A stretch of 50,107 bases of DNA, taken from Halorubrum halodurans. Its GTDB lineage: Archaea > Halobacteriota > Halobacteria > Halobacteriales > Haloferacaceae. Both the position numbers and the translations under genes were made by a program. Location: the NCBI RefSeq assembly GCF_002252985.1, contig NZ_NHPJ01000082.1, positions 1 through 50,107 of the forward strand. The letters run 5' to 3'. Within the stretch, counting starts at the first letter, position 1. Each line of letters begins with the position of its first letter. This document shows positions 41,040-49,712 of the stretch, in pieces. Under the pieces are notes generated by a model that was not told the origin of the DNA, searched no databases, and was given only the letters and a program-made list of their open reading frames with translations.

Positions 41040-41536
41040 TGGCGTCGCGATCGACGACCCCGCCGCCGGCCCTCGTGACGACGGTCAGGTCACACCTCGC
41101 GCGCGACCCGTTCAGCCTCGGCGGGCTGCTCGTCGTCTTCGGCGTGGTGGCAACCGTCGGGACCCTTCGAGAGATCCTGCTGGCGGCCGCCCTCCTCTGT
41201 GGCGCGCTCCTTCTCCCGTCAACGCTCGCGTTCGTCGTCGCCCAGCTCGCGCTGGTCCCGCCGATGACGCTCGAGCTGTCGGTCGCTTTCGGGCTCACGC
41301 AGCTGGCGCTCCTCGCCGTGCTCACCGAACCCGCGAGAGAGGGCTCCGCTCCGCTCGCGATCCTCGGAACGCTCGCCGCGTACGTCGGCTTGGCCGGACT
41401 CGTTGCGATCGGTCTGCGTGAGGGACTCCTCGTGGCGGGCGGACTGCTCTGTCTGGCGGTCGCGCTCGGCGTGTACATCGCCCGACGGGTGACGCTCGTC
41501 CGGCTCGGCGTGGTGGACACGGAGCCGAAAGAGTAA
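41039..41536 (+). CDS. multi-span membrane protein of the MoxR locus
   Basis: This 165-residue protein has five hydrophobic segments, about 29-46, 47-70, 77-97, 104-122 and 125-147 (for example LGGLLVVFGVVATVGTLREI, LLVAGGLLCLAVALGVYIAR). It is similar in context to haloarchaeal DUF7519-type proteins found after DUF58 genes. Translation is coupled to DUF58 by a TGATG overlap, and the next gene starts 4 bases after its stop, so the three form an operon. No catalytic motif; possibly a membrane subunit of the MoxR/DUF58 complex. Confidence 0.75.
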   Translation: MASRSTTPPPALVTTVRSHLARDPFSLGGLLVVFGVVATVGTLREILLAAALLCGALLLPSTLAFVVAQLALVPPMTLELSVAFGLTQLALLAVLTEPAREGSAPLAILGTLAAYVGLAGLVAIGLREGLLVAGGLLCLAVALGVYIARRVTLVRLGVVDTEPKE

Positions 41537-41540
41537 ACCC

Positions 41541-42551
41541 GTGACCCTCGAAACCAGGCGCGACGGAATGGACGGCTCCGAGAAGCCGGGATCGGGCCCG
41601 GAGACCGAGACGACGCGAGGGGGTCACGCGGCGTCACCCGACGCCGACTCGCGTGACGCTGCCGACCGACAGGTTCGCCTCGCGGTACTCGAAGCGGAGA
41701 ACCGCCAGCTCCGTGAGGAGTACGCACGAGCGCGCCAGTCGACGTATCGCCGGACCGCGATCGGACTGGTCGCCGTCGGACTCGTCGCGCTCGTCGGCGG
41801 GCTCGGCTTTCCCGACGCCCGGACCGTGCTGTTCGCGCTCGGCGGGACCGGCGTCTTCGCCGGCGTGCTCACCGCCGTTCTCACCCCCGAGCGGTTCATC
41901 TCGGCTCGCGTCGGTGCCCGCGTACTCCGGGCGCTCCGGGCCGATCGGGAGGCCATGATCGACGAACTCGGCCTCCGCGGGAACCCGGTGTACGTGCCGG
42001 CGGACGGCGTTCGACTGTTCGTTCCGCGACGCCAGAACCGCCCGCTTCCCGGTGCTGCCGATCTGACCGATATGTTCGTGGTTCCGGCCGATGCCGACCG
42101 GGGCGGGGTGTCGTTCCACCCGACGGGCGAACCGCTGTTCGAGGAGCTCGAGACGGTACACGATCGCCCGATCGACGCGACACCACGGACGACCGCGTCG
42201 GTGGTCGCCGACGCGCTCGTCGAGATCTTCGAGCTCGCCGACGGTACGGCGTACGACGTCGATTCCGAGACGAACCGCGTCACGTTCGAGATCGACGGCA
42301 CGGGGCTCGGCGATCCGACGGGCATGGACCATCCCGTCCCCTCCCTGATCGCCGTGGCGCTCGTCCGCACCCTCGAAACACCCGTTCGGGTCGAGATAAC
42401 CGGCGACGACCCGCTGACGGTCACGTGTCGATACGATCCGCGGTCGGACGCGGCGACCGCGGAGGCGACGGCGGACGCGGCACCGGACGACGTGGATGGA
42501 GACGACGCAGACGCGGATGAGGCGGTGAACGGCTCGGAAACGACGGTGTAG
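41541..42551 (+). CDS. coiled-coil membrane protein (DUF7982-like)
   Basis: This 336-residue protein starts at GTG 41541; an ATG at 41568 is an alternative start. An acidic head is followed by a short coiled coil (VRLAVLEAENRQLREEYARA, ~45-65), then two TM segments (~73-90, 95-112) and a cytoplasmic domain of ~190 residues containing MIDELGLRGNPVYVPADGVR, VRLFVPRRQNRPLP and SLIAVALVRTLETPVRVEIT. It ends with an acidic tail. It is the third gene of the DUF58 operon and convergent with moxR. Such proteins are common in haloarchaeal MoxR loci, but their function is unknown. Confidence 0.75.
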   Translation: MTLETRRDGMDGSEKPGSGPETETTRGGHAASPDADSRDAADRQVRLAVLEAENRQLREEYARARQSTYRRTAIGLVAVGLVALVGGLGFPDARTVLFALGGTGVFAGVLTAVLTPERFISARVGARVLRALRADREAMIDELGLRGNPVYVPADGVRLFVPRRQNRPLPGAADLTDMFVVPADADRGGVSFHPTGEPLFEELETVHDRPIDATPRTTASVVADALVEIFELADGTAYDVDSETNRVTFEIDGTGLGDPTGMDHPVPSLIAVALVRTLETPVRVEITGDDPLTVTCRYDPRSDAATAEATADAAPDDVDGDDADADEAVNGSETTV

Positions 42552-42642
42552 TGCCGGATTCGAGCGTCAGGCGTTCCCGCACGTGACCGTCAGCAAGGCG
42601 TCGGCGATCCCCTCTCGTCGTCCGTTCTCCCGTCAGATCCGG

Positions 42643-43734
42643 TCACTCGATCGTCTCCGAGTCGGATCGATCCGTCTCGGGTTCCGCCCCGTCGGTCAGC
42701 GGTTTCGGATCCGGCTCCGTCCCGTCGGTCGTTTCGCCCGTGTCCCGTTCACCGGTCGCCTCGACGCTCTCCGTTTCCGTGAACGACACGTCGGCGCCTG
42801 GGGGTGCGATCCCGTCGACGACCTCCGCGATGACATCGGTCACTGACCGTTCGGCGAGCTCCGCGTCAGTCGTTCGGATCACCCGGTGGACGAGCACCGG
42901 CTCCGCAAGGGCCTTGACGTCGTCCGGGATGACGTACGACCGGCCACGGATCGCGGCGCGAGCCTTGCTTCCCCTGAGAAACGCCAGCGTCGCCCGTGGA
43001 GAGCCGCCGTACCGGAGCGCCGGCGAGTCACGCGTCCCCGAGACGATATCCAGGATGTACTCCTTGACGGGGTCCGCGACGAACACGTCGCTGACCGCCT
43101 CGCTCGCGGCCAGCACCTCCTCCCGTTCCACGACCTGCGGGACGTCCTCGGCGTCGAGCGAGGGCGCGTTGTCGAATCGATCGAGGACCTCCCGCTCGTC
43201 GGGGCGACTCGGCACGTCGACCGTATACTTCAGCTGGAAGCGGTCCCGCTGTGCCTCGGGTAACTCGAAGACACCCTCCATCTCGATGGGGTTCTGCGTG
43301 GCGACCACCATGAACGGCCGGGGAAGCTCGAGGGTCTGGTTCTCGATGGTGACCGTCGACTCCTCCATCGCCTCTAGGAGCGCGCTCTGGGTCTTCGGCG
43401 TGGCACGGTTGATCTCGTCGGCAACGACGAGGTTCGAGAACACCGGTCCCTTGCGGAGCTGAAACTCGCCGGTCGCCTGTTGGTAGACGTTCGTTCCCGA
43501 GACGTCGGCGGGGACCATGTCGGGGGTCATCTGGACCCGCCCGTACGAGAGTCCGAGCGCGCGAGCGAACGCGTTCGCGATCGTGGTCTTCGCGACGCCG
43601 GGAACGCCCTCGAGAAGCACGTGTCCGTCGGTGAGCAGCGCGACCGTGAGCCCTTCGAGGACGTCGTCGTTGCCGACGACGACGTCGCTCGTCGCCTCCC
43701 GGATCGCGTCGTACACCGTCTCGGGGCTACTCAT
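42643..43734 (-). CDS. MoxR-family AAA+ ATPase
   Basis: From ATG 43734 the protein has 363 residues (MSSPETVYDAIREATSDVVV). Walker A GVPGVAKTTIANAFARALGL is near 43. The conserved MTPDMVPADVSGTNVY follows; Walker B VVADEINRATPKTQSALLEA is near 107; sensor 1 is in VVATQNPIEMEGVFELPEAQ and the Arg finger QRDRFQLKY comes next. A lid domain with SPRATLAFLRGSKARAAIRG completes the ATPase; the last ~50 residues are an acidic tail. MoxR ATPases act as chaperones for maturation of metal or membrane complexes. The start overlaps the end of the DUF4350 gene by 8 bases (ATGAGTAG), so it is the last gene of a three-gene operon. Confidence 0.93.
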   Translation of the reverse strand: MSSPETVYDAIREATSDVVVGNDDVLEGLTVALLTDGHVLLEGVPGVAKTTIANAFARALGLSYGRVQMTPDMVPADVSGTNVYQQATGEFQLRKGPVFSNLVVADEINRATPKTQSALLEAMEESTVTIENQTLELPRPFMVVATQNPIEMEGVFELPEAQRDRFQLKYTVDVPSRPDEREVLDRFDNAPSLDAEDVPQVVEREEVLAASEAVSDVFVADPVKEYILDIVSGTRDSPALRYGGSPRATLAFLRGSKARAAIRGRSYVIPDDVKALAEPVLVHRVIRTTDAELAERSVTDVIAEVVDGIAPPGADVSFTETESVEATGERDTGETTDGTEPDPKPLTDGAEPETDRSDSETIE

Positions 43735-44878
43735 CCTCCCCACCTCGGTCCCGCTCGGACAAAACGTCTGTCATCGCACGCCGGAGTCGCGTCTCGTCCC
43801 ACTCGGGGTATCGACGCCGGAGCGCGGCCAGGACGGTCGCCTCGTCGACGGCGGGCCCGTCGTCCTCGGAACCCGACCCGAGGAGCCAGACCGGGAGCCG
43901 AGTTCGCCAGCGTCGCGGCAACGCTGCGCGCAGTCGACGTTTGACGGTGCGCGTGTCGCCGGCTCCGTGCCGTCCGTACCTCCAGATCGCGGCGACACCG
44001 AACAGCCCGAACGCGACCTGTGCCGCCGGCGACGACCGGAACTCCAACAGGGCGACGGCCAGCGGCGGCTGGTCGCCGGCGTGCGAGTAGTCGAGCAGGG
44101 TACGATCGCCCGCCTCCAGAAGCGCCGTCGCGAACGCCTCGTTGTCCGGCTCGGTCAGCATGGCGTTGATGAAGACGCTCGGGTCGCCGACGGCGATCAC
44201 CCGTCCGTCACCGACCGATTCGACGGCGACCACCGGATACCTTCCCAGCTCGTCGTCGGGCGAGAGGGCGCCGGTCGCGTTGCGGTCGAGATACCCGAAC
44301 GGCGACGTGGTGACGATCGCCGTCGCGTTCGTCGCCGGCGTTTCGTTTCCGACCGCCGTCGAGTTCGCGAACTCGACGGCGGTCGCGCCGTTCAGCGTCA
44401 GTTGCCCGACGCCCACCGTATACGGGCTCTCGGCGACGTTCGTCGCGACCGGCAGCGACGGCGCCCGGTAGTAACTCCGCTCGTCGCGGAGCCGTGCGCC
44501 GTCGAACCGCATGGTCGCGCCGACGTCGCCGAGGAGGCGATCCCCGTGCGGGCCGACGTCGTCCGCGACGACCAGCGTCCCGCCGGCCGCGACGAACTCG
44601 CGGACGTACCGTGAGTCGTTCTCCCCGTACGCCTCCGTCGGCGCGAGCGCCACCGCGACGGCGTCGTCGGGATCGGCCGTCTCATACGCACTCGTCTCGA
44701 GTACGACGCGAGCGTCCGACTCCCGATCGGCGACCTCGCGGAAGTCGCTCGTCCCGTCCCACTCGACGTTGTACGCGCCGAACGCGGCCGTCGTCGTGCT
44801 CGCGGCGACGACGAGCGCGACGGCGACGACGAGCGCCAACGCGTACAGGACGAGCTGCGGGAGCGCCGGCCGGCGCAT
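43727..44878 (-). CDS. DUF4350 family membrane protein
   Basis: This 383-residue protein has an N-terminal TM (VLYALALVVAVALVVAASTT, ~10-30), then an external Rossmann-like DUF4350 domain (~40-260) with FVAAGGTLVVADDVGPHGDR, LLGDVGATMRF and VAVESVGDGRVIAVGDPSVF INAM. A second TM follows at ~285-302 (AAQVAFGLFGVAAIWRYG). The cytoplasmic tail is basic then acidic (RRRYPEWDETRLRRAMTDVL). DUF4350 proteins are usual members of MoxR/DUF58/DUF4129 clusters. It starts directly behind the stop of the small membrane gene and overlaps moxR, consistent with one operon. Confidence 0.85.
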   Translation of the reverse strand: MRRPALPQLVLYALALVVAVALVVAASTTTAAFGAYNVEWDGTSDFREVADRESDARVVLETSAYETADPDDAVAVALAPTEAYGENDSRYVREFVAAGGTLVVADDVGPHGDRLLGDVGATMRFDGARLRDERSYYRAPSLPVATNVAESPYTVGVGQLTLNGATAVEFANSTAVGNETPATNATAIVTTSPFGYLDRNATGALSPDDELGRYPVVAVESVGDGRVIAVGDPSVFINAMLTEPDNEAFATALLEAGDRTLLDYSHAGDQPPLAVALLEFRSSPAAQVAFGLFGVAAIWRYGRHGAGDTRTVKRRLRAALPRRWRTRLPVWLLGSGSEDDGPAVDEATVLAALRRRYPEWDETRLRRAMTDVLSERDRGGEDE

Positions 44879-45154
44879 CTACAGTATCCCCTCCGGGAGG
44901 ATCTCGAGGATCCTGCGCACGACGATGTAGCCGAACCCGGCGAGGCCGATCACGATCACCGGGAGCAGTCGGCGTCGCCAGCGTGGCGTCACGTTGAACG
45001 GTGCCGTCAACTCGACGACGACGAGCAGCCCGATGAGCGAGACGACGAAGAAGAGCTCTAACGACAGCGACCCGAGCACGCTCAGGAGGACGATCGTGGC
45101 GAGCATCCAGGCGACGACGCCGTACACGAACCGTCGTCGCTTTCCGATGGCCAT
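44879..45154 (-). CDS. small membrane protein, first gene of the moxR operon
   Basis: From ATG 45154 the product has 91 residues (MAIGKRRRFVYGVVAWMLAT); an ATG 30 bases upstream is possible. Three hydrophobic segments (~9-26, ~30-48, ~62-80) indicate a small integral membrane protein ending VRRILEILPEGIL. Its TAG abuts the ATG of the DUF4350 gene with no gap. No family is recognised beyond frequent occurrence at this position in haloarchaea. Divergent from the DUF1616 gene. Confidence 0.7.
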   Translation of the reverse strand: MAIGKRRRFVYGVVAWMLATIVLLSVLGSLSLELFFVVSLIGLLVVVELTAPFNVTPRWRRRLLPVIVIGLAGFGYIVVRRILEILPEGIL

Positions 45155-45279
45155 CACGCTCCGCTTCGTGCGAGGAGATATCAATCCTGTGGTACGATGG
45201 ATTCCGCTCCCCGCCGTGAGCGGTCCGCACCGCTTCGGCGACCGAGTCGCTTTTGTTTGCCGTGTCGTTGGCGTGATGT

Positions 45280-46398
45280 ATGGTCGATCGTCGCGGCGCG
45301 TGGCTGCTGCTCCCGGCCCCCCTTCGCCGGCTCCCGGCGGACCTCGCCGCGACGGTCGCCGTGACGCTGTTGACGCTCGCGACCGTGTTCGTCCCCGTCG
45401 TCAACGACACGCCGCTGCGTGTGGCCTTCGGGATCGTCTTCGTCCTGTTCTTACCCGGCTACGCGTTCATCGCCGCGCTGTTTCCGGAGTCCGGAAGCGA
45501 GGCGTCCGACGAACACGGACTCGACGCCACGGAGACGACCTTCAACTCAGACGACGGGCCCCGCCCGGTTCCGGGCACCGAGGCGGCCGAGAACGCCTCG
45601 ACCGTCCGCCCCGAACGCGACGCCGACCCCGCCGGGGCGTCCGGTCGGTCGGGCATCGACGGGATCGAACGCGTCGCGCTGTCGTTCGGGCTCTCGATCG
45701 CCGTCGTCCCGCTGATCGGGCTCGTGTTGAACTTCACGCCGTGGGGGATCCGCCTCGTCCCCGTCACGACGGCGGTCGCCGGGTTCACGCTGGGTTGCGT
45801 CGCCGTCGCGGCACGGCGTCGTCGAGAACTGCCCGAATCGGAGCGGTTCGCGGTTCCGTATGACCAGTGGATCGCCGCCGCCAGGAGGGAGTTGTTCGAG
45901 CCCGACGACCGCGTCGACGCGACGCTCACCGTCCTACTCGTCGTCTCCGTGCTGCTCGCCGTCGGCAGCGTCGGATACGCCGTGGCGGTTCCGCCCCAGG
46001 GCGAGCAGTTCACCGAGTTCTACCTCCTCACCGAGGATCCGGATGGCGAGTTAGTCGCCGACGGATATCCGGAGACGATGGAGCGGGGAGAGACGACCGA
46101 ACTGGTCGTGGGGATCGGCAACAACGAGTACCGGACCGCGACGTACACCGTCGTCGTCCAGCTCCAGGAGGTTCAGGTGGCGAACAACTCCACGACGGTG
46201 CTCGATCGAACGGAGCTCGACAGGTTCGAGACGACGGTTCCCCACAACGAAACTCATCACCGGCGACACACGCTTCGCCCGACGCGGAGCGGCGAGAACC
46301 TTCGCGTTCAGTACCTCCTGTATATGGAAGAGCCGCCGGATGATCCGACCGGCGAGAACGCGTACCGTGAACTTCACCTCTGGATGGACGTCGAGTGA
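45280..46398 (+). CDS. DUF1616 family membrane protein
   Basis: This 372-residue protein has four TM segments: ~22-40 (ATVAVTLLTLATVFVPVV), ~47-66 (VAFGIVFVLFLPGYAFIAAL) and two at ~135-175, with an acidic insert of ~60 residues between the second and third. A fifth lies near 222-240 (LTVLLVVSVLLAVGSVGYAV), and a C-terminal external beta domain (~245-372) has FTEFYLLTEDPDGELVADGY and VVGIGNNEYRTATYTVVVQL. This is the DUF1616 layout, which in archaea is linked to surface glycoproteins and glycan genes. It is divergent from the moxR operon. Confidence 0.88.
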   Translation: MVDRRGAWLLLPAPLRRLPADLAATVAVTLLTLATVFVPVVNDTPLRVAFGIVFVLFLPGYAFIAALFPESGSEASDEHGLDATETTFNSDDGPRPVPGTEAAENASTVRPERDADPAGASGRSGIDGIERVALSFGLSIAVVPLIGLVLNFTPWGIRLVPVTTAVAGFTLGCVAVAARRRRELPESERFAVPYDQWIAAARRELFEPDDRVDATLTVLLVVSVLLAVGSVGYAVAVPPQGEQFTEFYLLTEDPDGELVADGYPETMERGETTELVVGIGNNEYRTATYTVVVQLQEVQVANNSTTVLDRTELDRFETTVPHNETHHRRHTLRPTRSGENLRVQYLLYMEEPPDDPTGENAYRELHLWMDVE

Positions 46399-46615
46399 CC
46401 GTCCGGATCGACGCCGGCCCGTCGACCCGCCGCGATCGGTCCTCGGTCAGCGCCGTCGTCGGATCCGGTCGTCCAGTCAGTCGACTGACGGCTGGCCAGT
46501 CTCGTCCTCGACGAGCGGCGGTCGTCGGTAACGTCGTTGACGCGGTTCGGCTCGGCACGTCTCGCTTCGCTACCCGACTCCGCCGGTGACCCCCTTCGTA
46601 GGATGCCCACCGTCC

Positions 46616-47389
46616 TCACTCGATCCCACGGACGAGCGTGAGGACACGCTCCTCGTACTCTTCCGGCTTCAGACCGAGGTCGACGCCGACCGACACCGAG
46701 ATCGCGGTGGACAGCGCCGCCTCGGTTTCGACCGCGAGGTTCTCGGCCGGAAACGCACCGCCGCCGACGAGTACGCTCCCCTCGGCCCCCCACACCGCCA
46801 GCCGTCCGGCTATCGGGAGCGCGTCGGCGTCGAGTTCGACGGCCTCACCGTCAGCGATCGGGATCGATATCGGACCGACCGGGACCGTTCCGCGGAGATC
46901 GGTTCGCCGCGCCGGCTCGTCGGCACCGACGCGAAGCGTCCCCGTTCCGACGCGTTCGATTCCCTCGACCCCGTTCGTGCCCATCTGGTTCACCATGATC
47001 GTACGCGCGATCGCTTCCACCTCATCGATCATTCGTTCCTGTCCGATCTCGCCGGGGAGACTCGTGAGATCCGGGTCGATCGTGACTCGCCCGGCGAAGA
47101 AGAGCAGCGGCGCGTCACGTACCTGGCCGAGCGTCTTCTCGACTATCTCCTCGCGGAGGGTCGCGTTCTCGTACACCTCGGTCGTCGACGTCGCAGTCAC
47201 CCCTTGTCCCGCGATCGCGAAGTCGAACGCCTCCGTCCGTACGCGGTCGACGAGCTCCCACCCGTTCGCGTCGAGCCTGTCGTCCGGGACGGCCGGTGGA
47301 CCCGCGGACGCGCTCGCGAGGCAGCCGGCGAGCCCCGTCGACCCCGCCACGCCCGCGCCCGTCGCGGCGAGAAACCGCCGTCTGTCCAT
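46616..47389 (-). CDS. Tat-exported lipoprotein, DUF6517 family
   Basis: The 257-residue protein starts MDRRRFLAATGAGVAGSTGL, a twin-arginine signal (RRRFLA), followed by the lipobox LAGC at residues ~20-23, so it is exported folded and lipid-anchored. The body has EAFDFAIAGQGVTATSTTEV, a membrane-dipping-like helix (IDEVEAIARTIMVNQMGTN) and LPIAGRLAVWGAEGSVLVGG, and ends KPEEYEERVLTLVRGIE. This fits DUF6517, a haloarchaeal lipoprotein family of unknown function. A short AT-rich promoter (aatttattcatttgaaac) lies just upstream. Confidence 0.85.
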   Translation of the reverse strand: MDRRRFLAATGAGVAGSTGLAGCLASASAGPPAVPDDRLDANGWELVDRVRTEAFDFAIAGQGVTATSTTEVYENATLREEIVEKTLGQVRDAPLLFFAGRVTIDPDLTSLPGEIGQERMIDEVEAIARTIMVNQMGTNGVEGIERVGTGTLRVGADEPARRTDLRGTVPVGPISIPIADGEAVELDADALPIAGRLAVWGAEGSVLVGGGAFPAENLAVETEAALSTAISVSVGVDLGLKPEEYEERVLTLVRGIE

Positions 47390-47483
47390 ACAGACAGCAA
47401 AGTAATTTATTCATTTGAAACTAACGCGTCTCCTCGGCGAGTCGATGGTATGCTCACGAATCGAGCGTATCCATCGACGGATC

Positions 47484-49712
47484 TCACTCGCAACGTGTCC
47501 GCCGTCTAAGAGTTGCGACTGCGACGGTTATCGCCAGCACCGCGGTCATGAAGGTGAATCCCGAGGTTTCATCCTCGACGACCGTGGTTAGCGTACCCGC
47601 GCTCCGATCGGCATTCGTGCTGACAGTGTACTCCGTTTCCCCGGTCGGTACTCCGGAAGTGTCGAGTCCGGAGAAATTCACTGTCGTCTCCTCGCCGGCG
47701 CCGAGAGTGATCTCCTGTCGCTCTACAAGTTGATCGTTCCCGATCTCGAGCGTAACGTCTTGTGTGGTCGACTCATTACCCACGTTCTCGATCGTTGCCG
47801 AGATCGTTACCTCCTCGCCCTGCTCGACCTCGACTGCGGCCGGGGCAAGATTACTGATCACGAGTGTTTCCGGTTCGGTTGTTGGTCCGTCGCCGGAGCC
47901 ATCTCCGTCATCAGACCCGTTATCTCTGTCGTCGGAACCGTTGCCGTCGTCGGAACCGTTGCCGTCGTCGGAACCGTTGCCGTCGTCGGAATCGTCGCTG
48001 TCACCGGGGTCACCATCCGGATCCGAATCTCCAGCTTTTTCGACGGTAAGGGTCGTCGTCAGATCGTCGTTCCCGCTGTACACGCCGTACGTGTAGTTGC
48101 CGGGAGCGATCTCGATCGCTTGCTCCTCGAAGGCGAGTCGGCGAGATTCGTTCGGTGCGAGGTTCACCTGTTTGCTGTCGATCGCTTCCGAGTCGATACG
48201 GAGTTCGACGGTCTCTTCGGCGCGTTCGTCGCCGGTATTCGTCACGGTCACCTCGGGTGTGATCGATCCGCCTTCCTCCACGGTGGGTTTCTTCGGTGTC
48301 AGGTTACTTACCGCAACGAAGGCGGGTTCCGGAGATGGCCCGATAGTCAGCGTGCCCGTCCATGTCTCGTTGTCCGTCCGGATCGCGTACTCGTAGTTTG
48401 CCGGCGTGAGCTCGAGACTATCGTTCTCGAGAGTGACGGTCCGGGTCTCGTCTCCTGGTATCTCCACGGTTCGATCGTCGATGACTCGATCGTTGACGAC
48501 GAATCGTATCGTCTGCTCACCAGTGGCGTTCTCTCCGTTGCTGATCGTCGCATTGACTGCGACCGGATCGCCCTGCTCGACCGTGGGTTCGTCCGGGTCG
48601 ACGTCCATGACCTCGAAGTACGGTGGTTGCGTAGCCGCCTCGATAGTCAGCGTGCCCGTCCATGTCTCGTTGTCCGTCCGGATCGCGTACTCGTAGTTTG
48701 CCGGCGTGAGCTCGAGACTATCGTTCTCGAGAGTGACGGTCCGGGTCTCGTCGCCCGCTACCTCCACAGTCCGGTCGTCGACGACTCGGTCGTTAACGAC
48801 GAATCGTACCGCTTGTTCGCCGGAGACGTTCTCTCCGTTGCTGATCGTCGCGTTGATTGCGACCGGGTCGCCCTGCTCGACCGCGGGCTCGTTCGGCTCG
48901 ACGTCCGTAAGGTTGAAATATGCGGATTCGACGGCAGCCTCGACAGTCAGCGTGCCCGTCCGGGTCTCGTTGTCCGTCCGGATCGCGTACTCGTAGTTGC
49001 CCGGGTCCCGATCGACGGTGACGTTCTCGAACTCGATCGATCGACTCTCGTTAGGTCCGAGGTCGACCGTTCGATCGGCGAGGACCTCCTCATCGACGGA
49101 GAACGCCACCGACTGCTCGCCTGAGCGATCGCCGCCGTTAGTCACGTTCGCGTTCACGGTAACGGTGCCGCCTTCGGTGATCGCTTCGGGGTCGAGACTC
49201 ACCTCCGGGAGCGTGAACACCGCGGGCTGTTCCGCAGATCCGGTCGAGACCGAGAGGTCGATTCGCTCGAGCTCTCCGGACGACCACGTGACATCGTCCG
49301 GATCGGTCTCGTTGACCTTGATCCGCTCGCCGTCGGTCGTGATGAGGTAGAACCGGACGGGCGTCCCCTCGTCGTCGGAGTTACCTTCCACGTACAGCTG
49401 TTCACCCCCCGCGGTCTCTTCGCCATACTCTCCCGGATCCTCGACGGTGATCGAGCCGCGAACCTCACCGTTCACCTCGGCTTCGACTTCGACTCCCGTC
49501 GCCGCCGGCTCGCCGTCGATCGTGATCTCGCCGTAGTAAGCTGCGGGCACGGATGGTGGCTCGTCTTGTTCGTCGGCGGTCACGGGCGCGGTGGCCGCCA
49601 GCGTCGCACAGAGGACGCATCCGATCAGTGCGAGCACACAGACGCGATGTGGGGTCACGGTGGCCGGTCTCACGCCCGTCCCTCCTCGCATATCCTCCGA
49701 GTCGCTACGCAT
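47484..49712 (-). CDS. CARDB-repeat surface protein with PGF-like anchor
   Basis: I take ATG 49712 (742 residues): it overlaps the stop of the upstream gene as ATGCGTAG, which suggests coupling, and keeps a signal peptide (CVLALIGCVLCATLAATAPV). A small beta domain follows (AAYYGEITIDGEPAATGVEV), then four CARDB/Ig-like repeats of ~100 residues (DPDEPTVEQGDPVAVNATIS, ENDSLELTPANYEYAIRTDN). Next are a Asp-Gly-Asn-Ser linker, a fifth CARDB-like domain, and a terminal SGFTFMTAVLAITVAVATLR RRTRCE segment. The last part is the layout of PGF-CTERM (short motif, TM, Arg), but with Ser-Gly-Phe in place of Pro-Gly-Phe. Cell-surface stalk or adhesin; partner unknown. Confidence 0.82.
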   Translation of the reverse strand: MRSDSEDMRGGTGVRPATVTPHRVCVLALIGCVLCATLAATAPVTADEQDEPPSVPAAYYGEITIDGEPAATGVEVEAEVNGEVRGSITVEDPGEYGEETAGGEQLYVEGNSDDEGTPVRFYLITTDGERIKVNETDPDDVTWSSGELERIDLSVSTGSAEQPAVFTLPEVSLDPEAITEGGTVTVNANVTNGGDRSGEQSVAFSVDEEVLADRTVDLGPNESRSIEFENVTVDRDPGNYEYAIRTDNETRTGTLTVEAAVESAYFNLTDVEPNEPAVEQGDPVAINATISNGENVSGEQAVRFVVNDRVVDDRTVEVAGDETRTVTLENDSLELTPANYEYAIRTDNETWTGTLTIEAATQPPYFEVMDVDPDEPTVEQGDPVAVNATISNGENATGEQTIRFVVNDRVIDDRTVEIPGDETRTVTLENDSLELTPANYEYAIRTDNETWTGTLTIGPSPEPAFVAVSNLTPKKPTVEEGGSITPEVTVTNTGDERAEETVELRIDSEAIDSKQVNLAPNESRRLAFEEQAIEIAPGNYTYGVYSGNDDLTTTLTVEKAGDSDPDGDPGDSDDSDDGNGSDDGNGSDDGNGSDDRDNGSDDGDGSGDGPTTEPETLVISNLAPAAVEVEQGEEVTISATIENVGNESTTQDVTLEIGNDQLVERQEITLGAGEETTVNFSGLDTSGVPTGETEYTVSTNADRSAGTLTTVVEDETSGFTFMTAVLAITVAVATLRRRTRCE
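47921..47995 (-). repeat. 18-bp minisatellite encoding the Asp-Gly-Asn-Gly-Ser-Asp linker
   Basis: GTCGTCGGAACCGTTGCC is repeated in tandem at least three times with near-copies on both sides, encoding (GNGSDD)n. This is a slippage-prone linker between the fourth and fifth CARDB domains. Confidence 0.8.
48341..48752 (-). repeat. 300-bp tandem repeats with a 112-bp perfect match
   Basis: Bases 48341-48452 and 48641-48752 are identical over 112 positions, exactly 300 bp (100 codons) apart. A third, more divergent unit lies 300 bp further on. They encode the strand-rich core of successive CARDB-like domains. Perfect identity of a sub-block beside diverged flanks suggests gene conversion or recent duplication. 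Confidence 0.85.

Noticed and set aside
47730..49124. Open 464-codon plus-strand frame opposite the CARDB gene
   Set aside because: Same kind of shadow; its repeats simply mirror the CARDB repeats on the other strand.
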